This document shows positions 44,956 to 54,728 of a DNA stretch of 64,000 nucleotides, piece by piece (within the stretch, counting starts at the first letter, position 1; every line of letters begins with the position of its first letter). The position numbers were made by a program, and so were the translations under genes. The stretch covers positions 9,930,001 through 9,994,000 of the forward strand of contig NC_065570.1 in NCBI RefSeq assembly GCF_937616625.2. The letters are read 5' to 3'. The notes beneath the pieces are model-generated. The model was not told the DNA's origin. It searched no databases and worked only from the letters and a program-made list of their open reading frames with translations. The DNA comes from Mercurialis annua. Its lineage: Eukaryota; Streptophyta; Magnoliopsida; Malpighiales; Euphorbiaceae.

Positions 44956-45976
44956 GGTTTAATCTATATCTATATCTATACTATATATAAAAGTACATAT
45001 GGTGGGGGACAGATAAATTTACTGAATAATCTTTTTCAGTTTACTACTAAATAAAAATTTTATAATCATTAACTAATTATTTATTTAATTAATCACTATT
45101 GTAATTAAAGTACTAATTTGAATAGGTAGCTAAATTATCTTCAATTTAATTTTTAATTAATCACTATTTTAATTAAAGTCCTAATTAGAATAGGTAGCTA
45201 AATTATCTCCAATTTATTTTTTAGTATGTAAAAAATAACTAAATTGTCTCCAAATTAGTAGGAACGCCTATCTTTTAGTTTGATTGAATTACAAAATTAA
45301 AATACTGTATTTGATCAATATATTATTATTTAAATTTCTATCTTATTATTTTTAAAGATGTTATTAATAAAATAAAATTAATTATTTAATTATGGTTATT
45401 ATAAAATCAAAAGAAGAATAAATTCAGTATGGAAAAAAAATTTAATAACCGAATATATTATATTTACTTTTACATTTTTTTTAACTAATATAATATTAAT
45501 TATAAATAAAAAATTGATATAATTATAATAAATTTACTAATATGTTCATTTACGAGTTACGTTACGAGCCACGTGTATAGCACGTAATGCGAAACTAGTT
45601 ACTTTAAAAAATCCCATCTTAAACTTTTTTTTCTTTTATACTCTGATCTTATAAAAAAGTCATTTGCACCCAATTTTGGGTTTTTAGGTTTCATCTCTAG
45701 CCAAAAGTACTAAAATTACCTCTTTTCACTTGAAAAAAAAAATTAAAATAATCCTTTAATTTATGTTTATATACTAATAAGACATATGATATAACCTTTT
45801 ATTTAATTTTTTTTAATTTTTTTCATCCTTTAATTTATTAAATTGTCAATTATATTTTTATATTGGATAGAGATAAAACCTAAAAATCTTAAATTGGGTA
45901 CAAATGATTTTTTTACAAGATTAGGGTATAAACGAAAAAAAAGCTTAAGGTGAGAGTTTTTTTAAGTAATTAGACC
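44956..45976. mobile_element. Mutator-like MITE split by a Helitron
   Basis: Ends GGTTTAATTACTTTAAAAAA (rejoined across the Helitron) and GGTCTAATTACTTAAAAAAA face each other. Flanking 9-mers taaaattat (44947-44955) and taaaattaa (45977-45985) agree in 8 of 9. About 385 bp without the Helitron. Confidence 0.8.
44963..45598 (+). mobile_element. Non-autonomous Helitron inside a MITE arm
   Basis: Starts TCTATATCTATATCTATAC after host A and ends CACGTGTATAGCACGT (hairpin), AATGCGAAACTAG, then host T. The body matches the Helitron at 42044-42590. Its removal rejoins the MITE arm as AATTAC. Confidence 0.9.
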
Positions 45977-46714
45977 TAAAATTAATGATAAACTTTAGGT
46001 GATATTTAATATAATTTTATGAGAGTATAAAAAATACAAAAAATAAAAATAAAAATAAAAATGAATATAATTTTATCATTAAAACTATACTAATTGTTAT
46101 TTAAAAATTTAATAATTATATATCACACCTTCTATATAAATCTAACTATATTTACATGAACTTGCTATAAATTTTAATTAGAGGAATCCTTTTTGTTGTT
46201 CCTTTTATTTTACGAGGATAAAAAAATTTCACTCTTATTTTTGCGTTAACCCGAACATGAGGAGTGTTCTTATTGTTTGAATTAGTCCGTCTTGTCTATT
46301 AGAGGAATTTAATTGTAAGGAAAAAAATAATCAATGACTTTAATACGATTAGGACATAGTTTAGAATCAATTTAAAAAATAATAATAAATTTTCGATCAA
46401 TTTCGACTGAAACAGAATGGGTCCACCGTGAGTGGCTCTGCAGTGGGCTGCCGTCTCTTTAAAATTACCGTATTGAATAATAACTATAAATTTCAAAAAA
46501 ATTCAAAAATATGAATAAAGTTTTTCTATAAATATTTTTTTAAGAAATAATGTCAGATAATTTTATAATATGAGAATATAATTAGTGATAGAAGTATTTT
46601 GAATTTTAAAAAAAATTAATTTTCTTTCTTTGTAATACAGAAAAAGCAATGTCCAACAATAATGAAACCACATCAACCACAAAAGCAAATGGATAGGATA
46701 AGACTTGAGTTTCA

Positions 46715-47158
46715 TTTGACGGCAAATATTCAAATATATACAATAAAATAATAAAAGACTTTTCTACAAGAAACCTACCTCTTAAGTTTGTTTGCGTAGA
46801 TTACAAGTTAGAAAATATCTCTACATTTTACCAAAGTTAGGTTTATTAGTTGGATTTTGGAAGATTTAAAACGCATTTACATAGACTTTAGAATGAGTAA
46901 AATTTGTGTAAGATGCAAAGTATTCATTCACGGGTAATTTTTATTTAATTTGTTCTAAAAAATTTCTAAATCCAACTTTAAATAAATAAAATATTACCAA
47001 CGGTAGCAAAAGTAATATTGATATGCATTGACCATTGCCGACATCATATGAAATGTTTTGTATGGATTAGTTTTTTTCCTACCATAAATTTTATGTTTTT
47101 AATAATTTCAATAGAGTTTTATTTCTATAAAAATAAACATATTTCTATTTTTAAACTT
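46715..47158. repeat. Shared spacer block, copy D
   Basis: Same ordered words as copy B (GAAACCTACCTCTTAAG, TACATTTTACCAAAGTTAGG, GTGTAAGATGCAAAG, CATTGCCGACATCATATG). It continues after the MITE at 47481-47650 with CTTAAACTAGTAATTAAG as in copies A and B. Confidence 0.75.
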
Positions 47159-47471
47159 GGCTTAATTGCGTTAACAATCACCGACTTTTGCTTGTTTTTG
47201 AAATTTAACATAATCTTTTTTTCTTGACATATTTAATATTAACTTATATTTTTGGCTTATTTGTCCACGGGACCATTTTGGATGTAAAATGACGTCGTTT
47301 TGGATGTAAAACGACGCCGTTTTGCATCCAAATCAACACAATTTTTCAAAAAAAATGTAGCCGTGTACAAATATGCCAAAACTGAAAGTTAATGTTAAAT
47401 ATCTCAAGAAAAACAATTATATTAAATACTAAAAATACGCGAAAGTTGGTGATTTTTTATGTAATTAAGCC
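47159..47471. mobile_element. Mutator-like MITE (313 bp), second copy
   Basis: Ends GGCTTAATTGCG / GGCTTAATTACA and a centre with AAACGACGCCGTTTT. Flanking 9-mers tttaaactt (47150-47158) and gttaaattt (47472-47480), 7 of 9. Same length and family as 6905-7217. Confidence 0.8.
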
Positions 47472-47480
47472 GTTAAATTT

Positions 47481-48790
47481 AATCTATAAAATTATCTTAA
47501 ACTAGTAATTAAGTTGGGGATTGAAATAAAATCGAGAAATCAGTGCCAAAATAAAACATAAGATATATTTTGACACCCTTCAAAATACCACCCCTAAAGC
47601 GCCGCCGCAGCATTTGAGAAACTTTGAAACATATTATGTATTAATTATTACTTTTTTCGTAAAAGTCTCATTTACTTTTATACATAAATTTAAAAAATAT
47701 TTGTTTTTTATTTTTTTATTTTACTCTTATTAATAATAGTCGAATTTTTCATATTAGATCTTTTAAGGTGATTTTAAAAAGATAAAAAGAGAAATTTTAT
47801 CGTAAAAACTTTTAAAAAATAAAAATGAGACTACTTTGTGGATGTGCTAATACACCTACTATTTATCCAAAAAAAAACAAATGGTTGACTAAATTGTTAT
47901 AAAATATTAATTTATATTTTCTGCTCAATTTTAAATCCTAATTAATTATTACTTAAACCCTTTCTTCTCTCTAAACAAACCCTAGTCGTTTAGAGTTTTT
48001 TTTTATTTCTTCTTCGGCATCCGTTAATGGTTTGATTTTACTGTTAACGGTAGTCATCCCTTTATACATGTTATTTTTATTTAATAGATATAATAAAAAG
48101 CCAATTGTTTTTCATTTTTTTGATGGATTGAAATTTAATAACGAAGCGCAATTCAATTACCAAAAAACGAAGATAAATTGAAGATCATCAACAACAAAAT
48201 GGAATCGTTTATGAACTATATTAGGTTTATTTAATTTTCATTGTTTGTCTTTTTTAAAATGTTTTAATTTGTCATTTTTTTGAAAGGTTTGTTGTCCTTT
48301 ATCTGTGAAAGGTTGTTGTCTCTTTTTTATGAAGGAGTTATCGAGTGGTGATTGAATCGGATGATGTGACTTTGCGGGTGATGGGTGAAATTTGATCAAA
48401 AATTGATTGAAAACTGCACTTAATTATTAGCGAAACCGTTAATAATTTATTTTTATTTTTGTAATTAAGATCTGCGAATCAAACAGCATGTTGTCCGTTC
48501 CATGTCACGCAATCGGGTTTGATTTTCGAATTATCCCGAATTTTCTATAAATGTAACTGTTTCATATTCGATTTAATGAGATTTGATGAATTCAAAAAAA
48601 ACAAATTATTACTTTGATTTACAAAATTAAAAGCCACCAATTAAGTAATCAAAGGACAGCAATACCATATATGCAAACATCCAAGCAATCTTATTTCTGA
48701 AAAAGAATCAATAAAATCAAAAAATAAGAATTTCTTTTACGTATACACACCAACAAAATAACCATAATTGCAATGCATGTCAAGGTTCAT
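47481..48790. other. Intergenic spacer
   Basis: The first 170 bp belong to spacer block D. The rest is AT-rich with no recognised gene; the last 150 bp resemble the 3' flank of the 51.8-kb paralogue (AAGTAATCA, TGCATGTCAAG). Confidence 0.45.
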
Positions 48791-49009
48791 TTAGCAGCCT
48801 CCACCGCCGCCACCCCCACACCCACCGCCACCTCCACCACCACCACATCCTGCACCACCGCCTCCTCCCCAGGATGTGGCAGCAGCGCCACCACTTACAA
48901 ATCCAATGTTTGCAGCTGCATGCGAATGTCTTCTGTGCTTATGTTTTTTAGTAGCTCCATTAGCATATTGTGTTCTAGGTGGAAGATCCTTGCCAAAACA
49001 GCCGCCCAT
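48791..49009 (-). CDS. MGGCFGK-type Gly/Cys-tail protein, short
   Basis: 72 residues, no intron; start at MGGCFGKDLPPRTQ (the in-frame codon before it is GTG). Gly2 can be myristoylated and Cys4 palmitoylated. A basic His/Arg stretch (KKHKHRRHSHAA) follows, then a short apolar segment (AANIGFVSGGAAATSW), then GGGGGAGCGGGG and GGCGGGGGGGC, ending in Cys. It lacks the long Ala/Val helix of the 36- and 44-kb copies. Its nearest relative in the window is 51757-52152: both start MG(G/C)CFGKD, and about 400 bp upstream is shared (TTTGACATTT, AATGAATTAAAATGCATG, GACGCAATTGTATAG-like words). Unknown function. Confidence 0.65.
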   Translation of the reverse strand: MGGCFGKDLPPRTQYANGATKKHKHRRHSHAAANIGFVSGGAAATSWGGGGGAGCGGGGGGGGCGGGGGGGC

Positions 49010-49096
49010 CACTCTAAAACTTGTGTCTTTATAAATGCTTCTTCTTATAATTATGTCTAATGTTTAATGCAATTACAAAGTTGTTATTATGCATGT

Positions 49097-49108
49097 CCTT
49101 ATATAAGG
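49097..49108 (-). promoter_or_regulatory. TATA box, short MGGCFGK gene
   Basis: CCTTATATAAGG, about 93 bp from the ATG, aligned with the TATA word before 52152. Confidence 0.6.
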
Positions 49109-49339
49109 ATGAAATACGTGTCTTTTTTTTCTTTTTTATCAATATAAAATACGTGTCTTACTTTGACATTTCATCCAAATTGACCTTTATAATATTATAT
49201 TTTTCTTACTCGATTCAAATGAATTAAAATGCATGGATATTTCACAGATTATTTCTTAATTGGCACGCAATTGTATAGCACCAGGTAATTTTCTCAACAT
49301 ATGACTATTACTACTTTTCTAGGAGGGATATTCAAGCAT

Positions 49340-50724
49340 GTACAAGGAATTTACCAATTTTAAAATAAATATAACAATCTATAAATTTTTAAGAATATAG
49401 TTATTAAATAAAATTTCTTAAATAAATTAAATACTATATATATTTTATATATGAATTCTATAAAATTTTATGGAATTCTTTTTATTCAAACACATAATTT
49501 TTTTATGGATAAAAATATATAAAAAAGTCGCAAGGTGTGGCAAAAGCAAAAATTCTAAATCTTTGCATAAAAAATGACACATATAAGATGACACACTAAA
49601 AAATTTGGGTTAGAGTATAGCCAAAAAAAGTCACAAATCTAAGTATAAAATAGCGTAAAGATTTCTAAAAAAAATATAAGCCAAAATAGCTAAAATACCT
49701 ATTACACATAATTCATTTTTAAAATCTTTGTTTTTGATGTAATCTGATGTTTCTTTGTACATAATTTTATACACTGGAAAGTAATATTTTTAAATTATAC
49801 AAATTTATAAATATTTAATTGATTAGAGCTTAATTGTGGTATTAGGATACTAGTAACGTCAAATACTTGTGCAATTTCCCCCGTATTATTTCAGTTCCAA
49901 ATTGACGTGGTCAAATTTCTTAACTTTACAGAAAACATTAGATAGTCGCGTTTGAATTTTCTTAATCATCCACTAAATATCTATGATTCTAACCATAATT
50001 TTTTATTTTAAACATTAAATCATTCGCTTGCAAAAGATTTAGAACTAATTTTATATGTAATTGCATTTCTAAATAAATAACTACACATGCAAGTGAATGA
50101 TCGTTAAAAGCTTTCTATTGGTGTATCCAATAATAAATTTTGTAGAATTTTGAATTTTTGCAACATAGCCTTAAGGATTAGCTGAAGATTAGTGAAGACG
50201 GAAGATAAAAATGCCCATCTTACGGACTAGCTGAAGATTAAATGAAGAACAAAATACTTTAACTAATGTCAATATATATAATTAAACTTAATATATAAAA
50301 CTTGATGAAGATCCAAAAAAATTAAAGAACATCCAAGAAAGATATAAACATTGTGATAGAGCAAGAAGAATCTGAACAAGCATTTGAGATGGAGATCACT
50401 AGTCACAGGAAGAAGAGGTCTTGAACTGGAGCACGCTTTACGTATCTCTAATGGACAACAAATGACAAATACATTTACCGCTAAAAATGTTAAAATTGTT
50501 GTTGTTAACATATAGCACTAAAAATAAAAATTATGACATATTACTGTAAAAAGTATGTTATTTAAAATTATTGTTAATAAAATTTGAATTGCTGCTAAAA
50601 ATATAACAATAGTAACAATAAAAATTATTGTTGAAAGTATAAAAATAGTAATAAAAATTTCCGCTGAAAATATAACAGCTGAAAATATAGTAATAGTAGC
50701 AATAAAATTGGTACTAATTTTCAG
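49340..50724. other. AT-rich spacer
   Basis: No gene recognised. About 50560-50710 repeats GTAATAGTAGCAATAAAA/CTGCTAAAAATATAAC words like the interior of the CACTA-type MITEs, without ends. Confidence 0.4.
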
Positions 50725-51287
50725 TAGGGGTGGACAAAAAATATGGTCAAACCGATTAACCGAACTGAAACCGCAAAACCGAACTAAAAAATATGGTTAA
50801 TCGATTCAAGAGTTTAGGTTCAGGTTTTGATTTTTAATTTTTATGGTTAATAGTTTAAGTTTAGGTTTTGGAGTTTTAAAAAACGTGGTTAACCGGTTTA
50901 TAAATAATATATATTTTTATCAATTTTATACATACATTTTTAATTTTTCAAATAAAATACATTTTATAATTTATACACATAAAAATCTAAACACGAATAA
51001 GTAAGATTTATATTTTTATAATTAAATAGAATGGAAATTAAAGTTTAATTATTAAACTATATTTATATTTTTATCTATAAATTTTATTTTTTTGTATCCA
51101 ATTTTTTTAATGATTACATGATTAAAAACTGCAAAACCGAAAAAGCAAATCGTTTTAAATAGTTAACTGATTTAATGGTTAAATGTTTAAAATTTTTAAT
51201 TTTAATTTTTAATTTTAAAAACTGTACTAATATAGACCGGTTTACAAATTATCTTCGAGGACCGGTTAATCGGTTCATGCCCCTCTT
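50725..51287. mobile_element. hAT-type MITE with AACCGGTT repeats
   Basis: Left end TAGGGGTGGACA; right end the complement of AAGAGGGGCATG; perfect 8-bp target duplication attttcag (50717-50724, 51288-51295). The interior repeats AACCGATTAACCGAAC-type words, as in the MITE at 18768. Confidence 0.8.
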
Positions 51288-51756
51288 ATTTTCAGTTAGT
51301 GATGGAGTCTATTCTCTTGATCGTAGATACATAGATTTAGCATAGGTTAACCCTACAAATTATTGTGAAAATGGAACAAAACCACAGTTTTATTTTAGAA
51401 CTTTTTATTTTAATTGTTTGATTTTTATTTCTAACAACAATAACATCATTCAACGACCAAGCCAATTATGAAACATAAATGAATTATTGAGTTGTTATAA
51501 AAATAAAAACTATTCTATATTTTTCAGTGGATTTTAAATCCTAAATAATGTTTTCTTTGATAAACGAAATCAAAAGCAACAAAGTAATCAGAAGAAAAAA
51601 TAACATAAGATATTCATAATTTCATTATAGAATGAAAATATTCACATTCTAAAATACAGTAGATAAAAAACTATGTAAATAAATTTATATTTTGTGCAAA
51701 TATAATTTATAAACAATATTCAAAATTTCACTTCTTCCATGCATGCATGTCAAGAT

Positions 51757-52152
51757 TCAATCGCCTCCACCACCACCACCTCCACCCCCACCGCCTCCGC
51801 CTCCACCACCGCCATCCCCTCCCCCACCACCGCTACACCCACCATCACCTCCACCACCTCCTCCGCCCCCTCCTCCACCACCACCTCCACCACTATCACC
51901 CCCATATCCTCCACTAGCTCCTCCACTGTCACCTCCATATCCTCCACCTCCTCCTCCCAAGGCAGTAGCAACACCACTACCGCCACTACTTGTGATTCTA
52001 ACGTCTGTATCTGCACGTTTTACGGGGGTGTAGCTACTGCTTTTTGTAGGTATTGTCTTTGTATCACCGCTACCACCACCTTCTCCGCCGCCACTTAAAG
52101 CTCCAGTGCCCTGTGCCCTAGTGGCAACGTCCTTACCAAAACAGCAGCCCAT
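51757..52152 (-). CDS. MGCCFGK-type Gly-rich protein, long tail
   Basis: 131 residues, no intron; start MGCCFGKDVATRAQ (preceding in-frame GTG ignored). Gly2, Cys3 and Cys4 form a strong myristoyl/palmitoyl signal. Residues about 15-60 are Thr/Ser/Lys-rich (GDTKTIPTKSSSYTPVKRAD). The tail is almost pure Gly with Tyr/Asp/Ser (GGYGGDSGGASGGYGG). Only one tail Cys remains (GGCSGG) and the last residue is Asp, unlike its relatives that end in Cys. The GGN/CCN repeat also keeps the opposite strand open (51743-52033), which I regard as a shadow. Paralogue of 48791-49009 by N-terminus and promoter. Function unknown; loss of tail cysteines suggests divergence or relaxed selection. Confidence 0.65.
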   Translation of the reverse strand: MGCCFGKDVATRAQGTGALSGGGEGGGSGDTKTIPTKSSSYTPVKRADTDVRITSSGGSGVATALGGGGGGYGGDSGGASGGYGGDSGGGGGGGGGGGGGGGDGGCSGGGGGDGGGGGGGGGGGGGGGGGD

Positions 52153-52230
52153 CACTCCAAAACTTTTATATATAAAAATGCTTCTTCTTAATATTATGTC
52201 GTAATTGCAATTATATTGTTGTCATTATGT

Positions 52231-52239
52231 CCTTATATA
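52231..52239 (-). promoter_or_regulatory. TATA box, long-tail MGCCFGK gene
   Basis: TATATAAGG, about 83 bp from the ATG, in the same surrounding word (TATAAGGACATAATG) as its paralogue. Confidence 0.6.
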
Positions 52240-52499
52240 CATATATGAACTCAAGTATGACATATGTGTATTACTTTGACATTTAATCCAAATTGACTTT
52301 TATTTATAATGTCTTATTTTTTCTAGTCAAATCAAATGAATTAAAATGCATGCATATATCATAGATGTTTTCTTTATTGGGACGCAATTGTATAGTTTCA
52401 AGTTTCTCAAGAACATATATAATATAAGTAAAAGTTGAGAACCTTACTATATATTCCATGACACGATAGTACTTTTCTAAGAGGAAACCGGGCCTTTCT

Positions 52500-52775
52500 C
52501 ACTACAAGAAATTCTCTATATGCCAATAAAAAATTTTACAGCTAATTTTTTTTTTTGTTGCTAATAAACATTTTGCAGCATTAATTTTAAAAATTACTGC
52601 CATTAGTTAAGCTATAGCAGCATTTTACAACAGATTTTGTTACCAATTATTTAAGGTAGCATTTTATTAGCAGTAACATGCCACAGTTTTTTTTGTTGCT
52701 ATATATTAATAGTAACAATTTTAGTACTATTAGCAGCAAAAATGTTTGCTGCTAATTCTAGTATTTCTTGTAGTG
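52500..52775. mobile_element. CACTA-type MITE, intact
   Basis: Perfect terminal repeat CACTACAAGAAAT / ATTTCTTGTAGTG, flanking 3-mers tct and tca; interior with AGCAGCATTTT and TAGTACTATTAGCAGC. Sister of the split copy at 36797-37233. Confidence 0.85.
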
Positions 52776-53428
52776 TCAATATTTTTTTTTTCAAATGAAG
52801 CCATTATTTAAGACTTTTTTATTAAGTTAAAGTCTACTATATAATTCATTTAATTAATTATAAATAATGTTATTCAATAATTTATTATAAATATGACTTA
52901 TTCTACACAATTTTAATAAATAAAATTATTAAATAAATTTTAAAGTAAATTAATACAGCTATATTTATTTAAAAAATTTGTAAAATTTATTTAAACCAAA
53001 CACGGTGTTGATATTTTTACCATTCGGACAAGAATCGGCAAGAAGTTTCTTTAGCTTCGTCAATTCGGTGGTAGCAACCTGGTGATGCTCTTCCAAGACC
53101 TGAACCGACTTATTCTGTACATATTAATATCACAATATGCATTCAAAAAAAATCTCAAAAACTATGGAAAAGGTCTTATTGTACAACACAATAATTTGAC
53201 GTGGTCAATTAGCCTCTACGGAAAGAATTGGTGCCATGTTTGAATTTTCTTCTATATTCATCAAGTAAAAACTGCGAATTGTATGTTCAAAACAAATGTT
53301 CACAGAATTCATTCAACGGTATCTTATCCACAGATTTTATAAAATATTTAGAAGTTTTGGATGATTAAAAGAGTAATACTTTTTATAAATATTATAGTAG
53401 GAAGCGCTTATTTTATATAAATATTAAA

Positions 53429-53866
53429 GGCTTAATGATAAATTAAATTAAAAAATTACAAATTGTTGTAATTTTATTCGAAATTTTTAATTTTCGTAAT
53501 AATAGTCTAATTTCAACATTTTATTGTAATTTCAGCCATTTTTTCTATCAATTTAATTTTCTTAATTTTTCACCTCCATACAATATCTATTAGTTTCGTT
53601 TGACTTTTCCGGTCATTTTTAGTTTTAAATATGTTTTTTATTTGTTTATTTTTTGCTTCAATCGTCAAAAAAGTTAGAGAATCTGTAATTACATTTTAAC
53701 GTTATTTCTTATTTTCTTAATATTAGAAGTTAAAATTTGAATTTTGAAAAACATTTGGATAAAATTGCAAGTGATGTTGAAATTACGCTATTATGATAAA
53801 AATTAAAAATATTGGATTAAATTGCAACAACACGCAAAAATTTGAATTTTATTATACTATTAGGCT
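53429..53866. mobile_element. Mutator-like MITE (438 bp)
   Basis: Ends GGCTTAATGATAAATT / AGCCTAATAGTATAAT with long arms (TTGTAATTTTATTCGAAATT and diverged complement). Flanking 9-mers aatattaaa and aaaattaaa, 8 of 9. Confidence 0.75.
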
Positions 53867-54560
53867 AAAATTAAAAAAGGTGACTTTCAGACTTTTAGTA
53901 ACGCTCTATTTTAACGACTATTAAAATTCTTATAAAAATAAATTTTTCATAATGCTTTATAATATTTATTTTGAATATACTTACTTTTTTTCACTTCCAA
54001 TAAAATGTTATAAAACTTCTATTTTTTACAACGATTTTTTTATTAAATATAATTATTTTATGACTAATAAATCATTGTCAAATTTTATGTTTTTTTAACA
54101 ACTTAATTGTATCGTTTCTATTTTACATACTTATGCAAGGTTCATTTGTCCTTTTTTCAAAAAAAAAAAAAAAAGAGAAGGTCCGTGATTTTTTATTATA
54201 AAATTCGTATTATGCTAAAACAATTATGGAATATTTATTTCTATTTTATAAAACGATCTGCCAATAGTAATTTTCATATAATTGCTTATTATAATTAAAT
54301 TGTTTTAGATTTTTTTTGACTTCTTACACTTAAAATTGTTTTATATCAAAAGAAAAAGAAAATCAATGTTGAACAATATTAATTCTGACACCAAAAAAAT
54401 ATTCAATAAAATTGGTTAATTCTATAAGAAATACATTAAGGTAAATAACCCACAAAACTTTACACAATTCTACAATTCTCCTGCCAAAATTATCAAAAAA
54501 ACAAGAAAAGTTTATGTGAAAGAAGCAAAGTATACACATATGAATATGATCAAAGATGAA

Positions 54561-54728
54561 TCAAACACCAGCATAACCACCGTCACAAGCGCAGCTACCA
54601 ATGCCGGAGTGGACATCTCCGGCATGTTGGCGAGGTTGAGTGCTGAGACAGCAACAAACAAGACCTACCATTAGCATGAAACCGCAAGCTGAGGCTACAG
54701 CTTGTGCCCAGTTCAAGTAATGTTCCAT
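54561..54728 (-). CDS. 55-residue membrane microprotein with Cys tail
   Basis: An intronless 55-residue frame. It starts MEHYLNWAQAVASACGF. Residues about 9-29 (QAVASACGFMLMVGLVCCCL) form one transmembrane helix ending in a CCC cluster typical of palmitoylation sites. A short polar part follows (STQPRQHAGDVHSG) and a tail GIGSCACDGGYAGV. It sits at the end of, and on the same strand as, the Gly/Cys cluster, and resembles 29772-30041 and 31043-31438 in layout (ME-start, TM helix, Gly/Cys end), though the tail is much shorter. Not recognised; coding status rests on composition and context. Confidence 0.5.
   Translation of the reverse strand: MEHYLNWAQAVASACGFMLMVGLVCCCLSTQPRQHAGDVHSGIGSCACDGGYAGV

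Noticed and set aside
51743..52098. Plus-strand Pro-rich and Thr/Ser-rich frames
   Set aside because: They are antisense shadows of the GGN-repeat tail of the minus-strand MGCCFGK gene; the repeat keeps several frames open.
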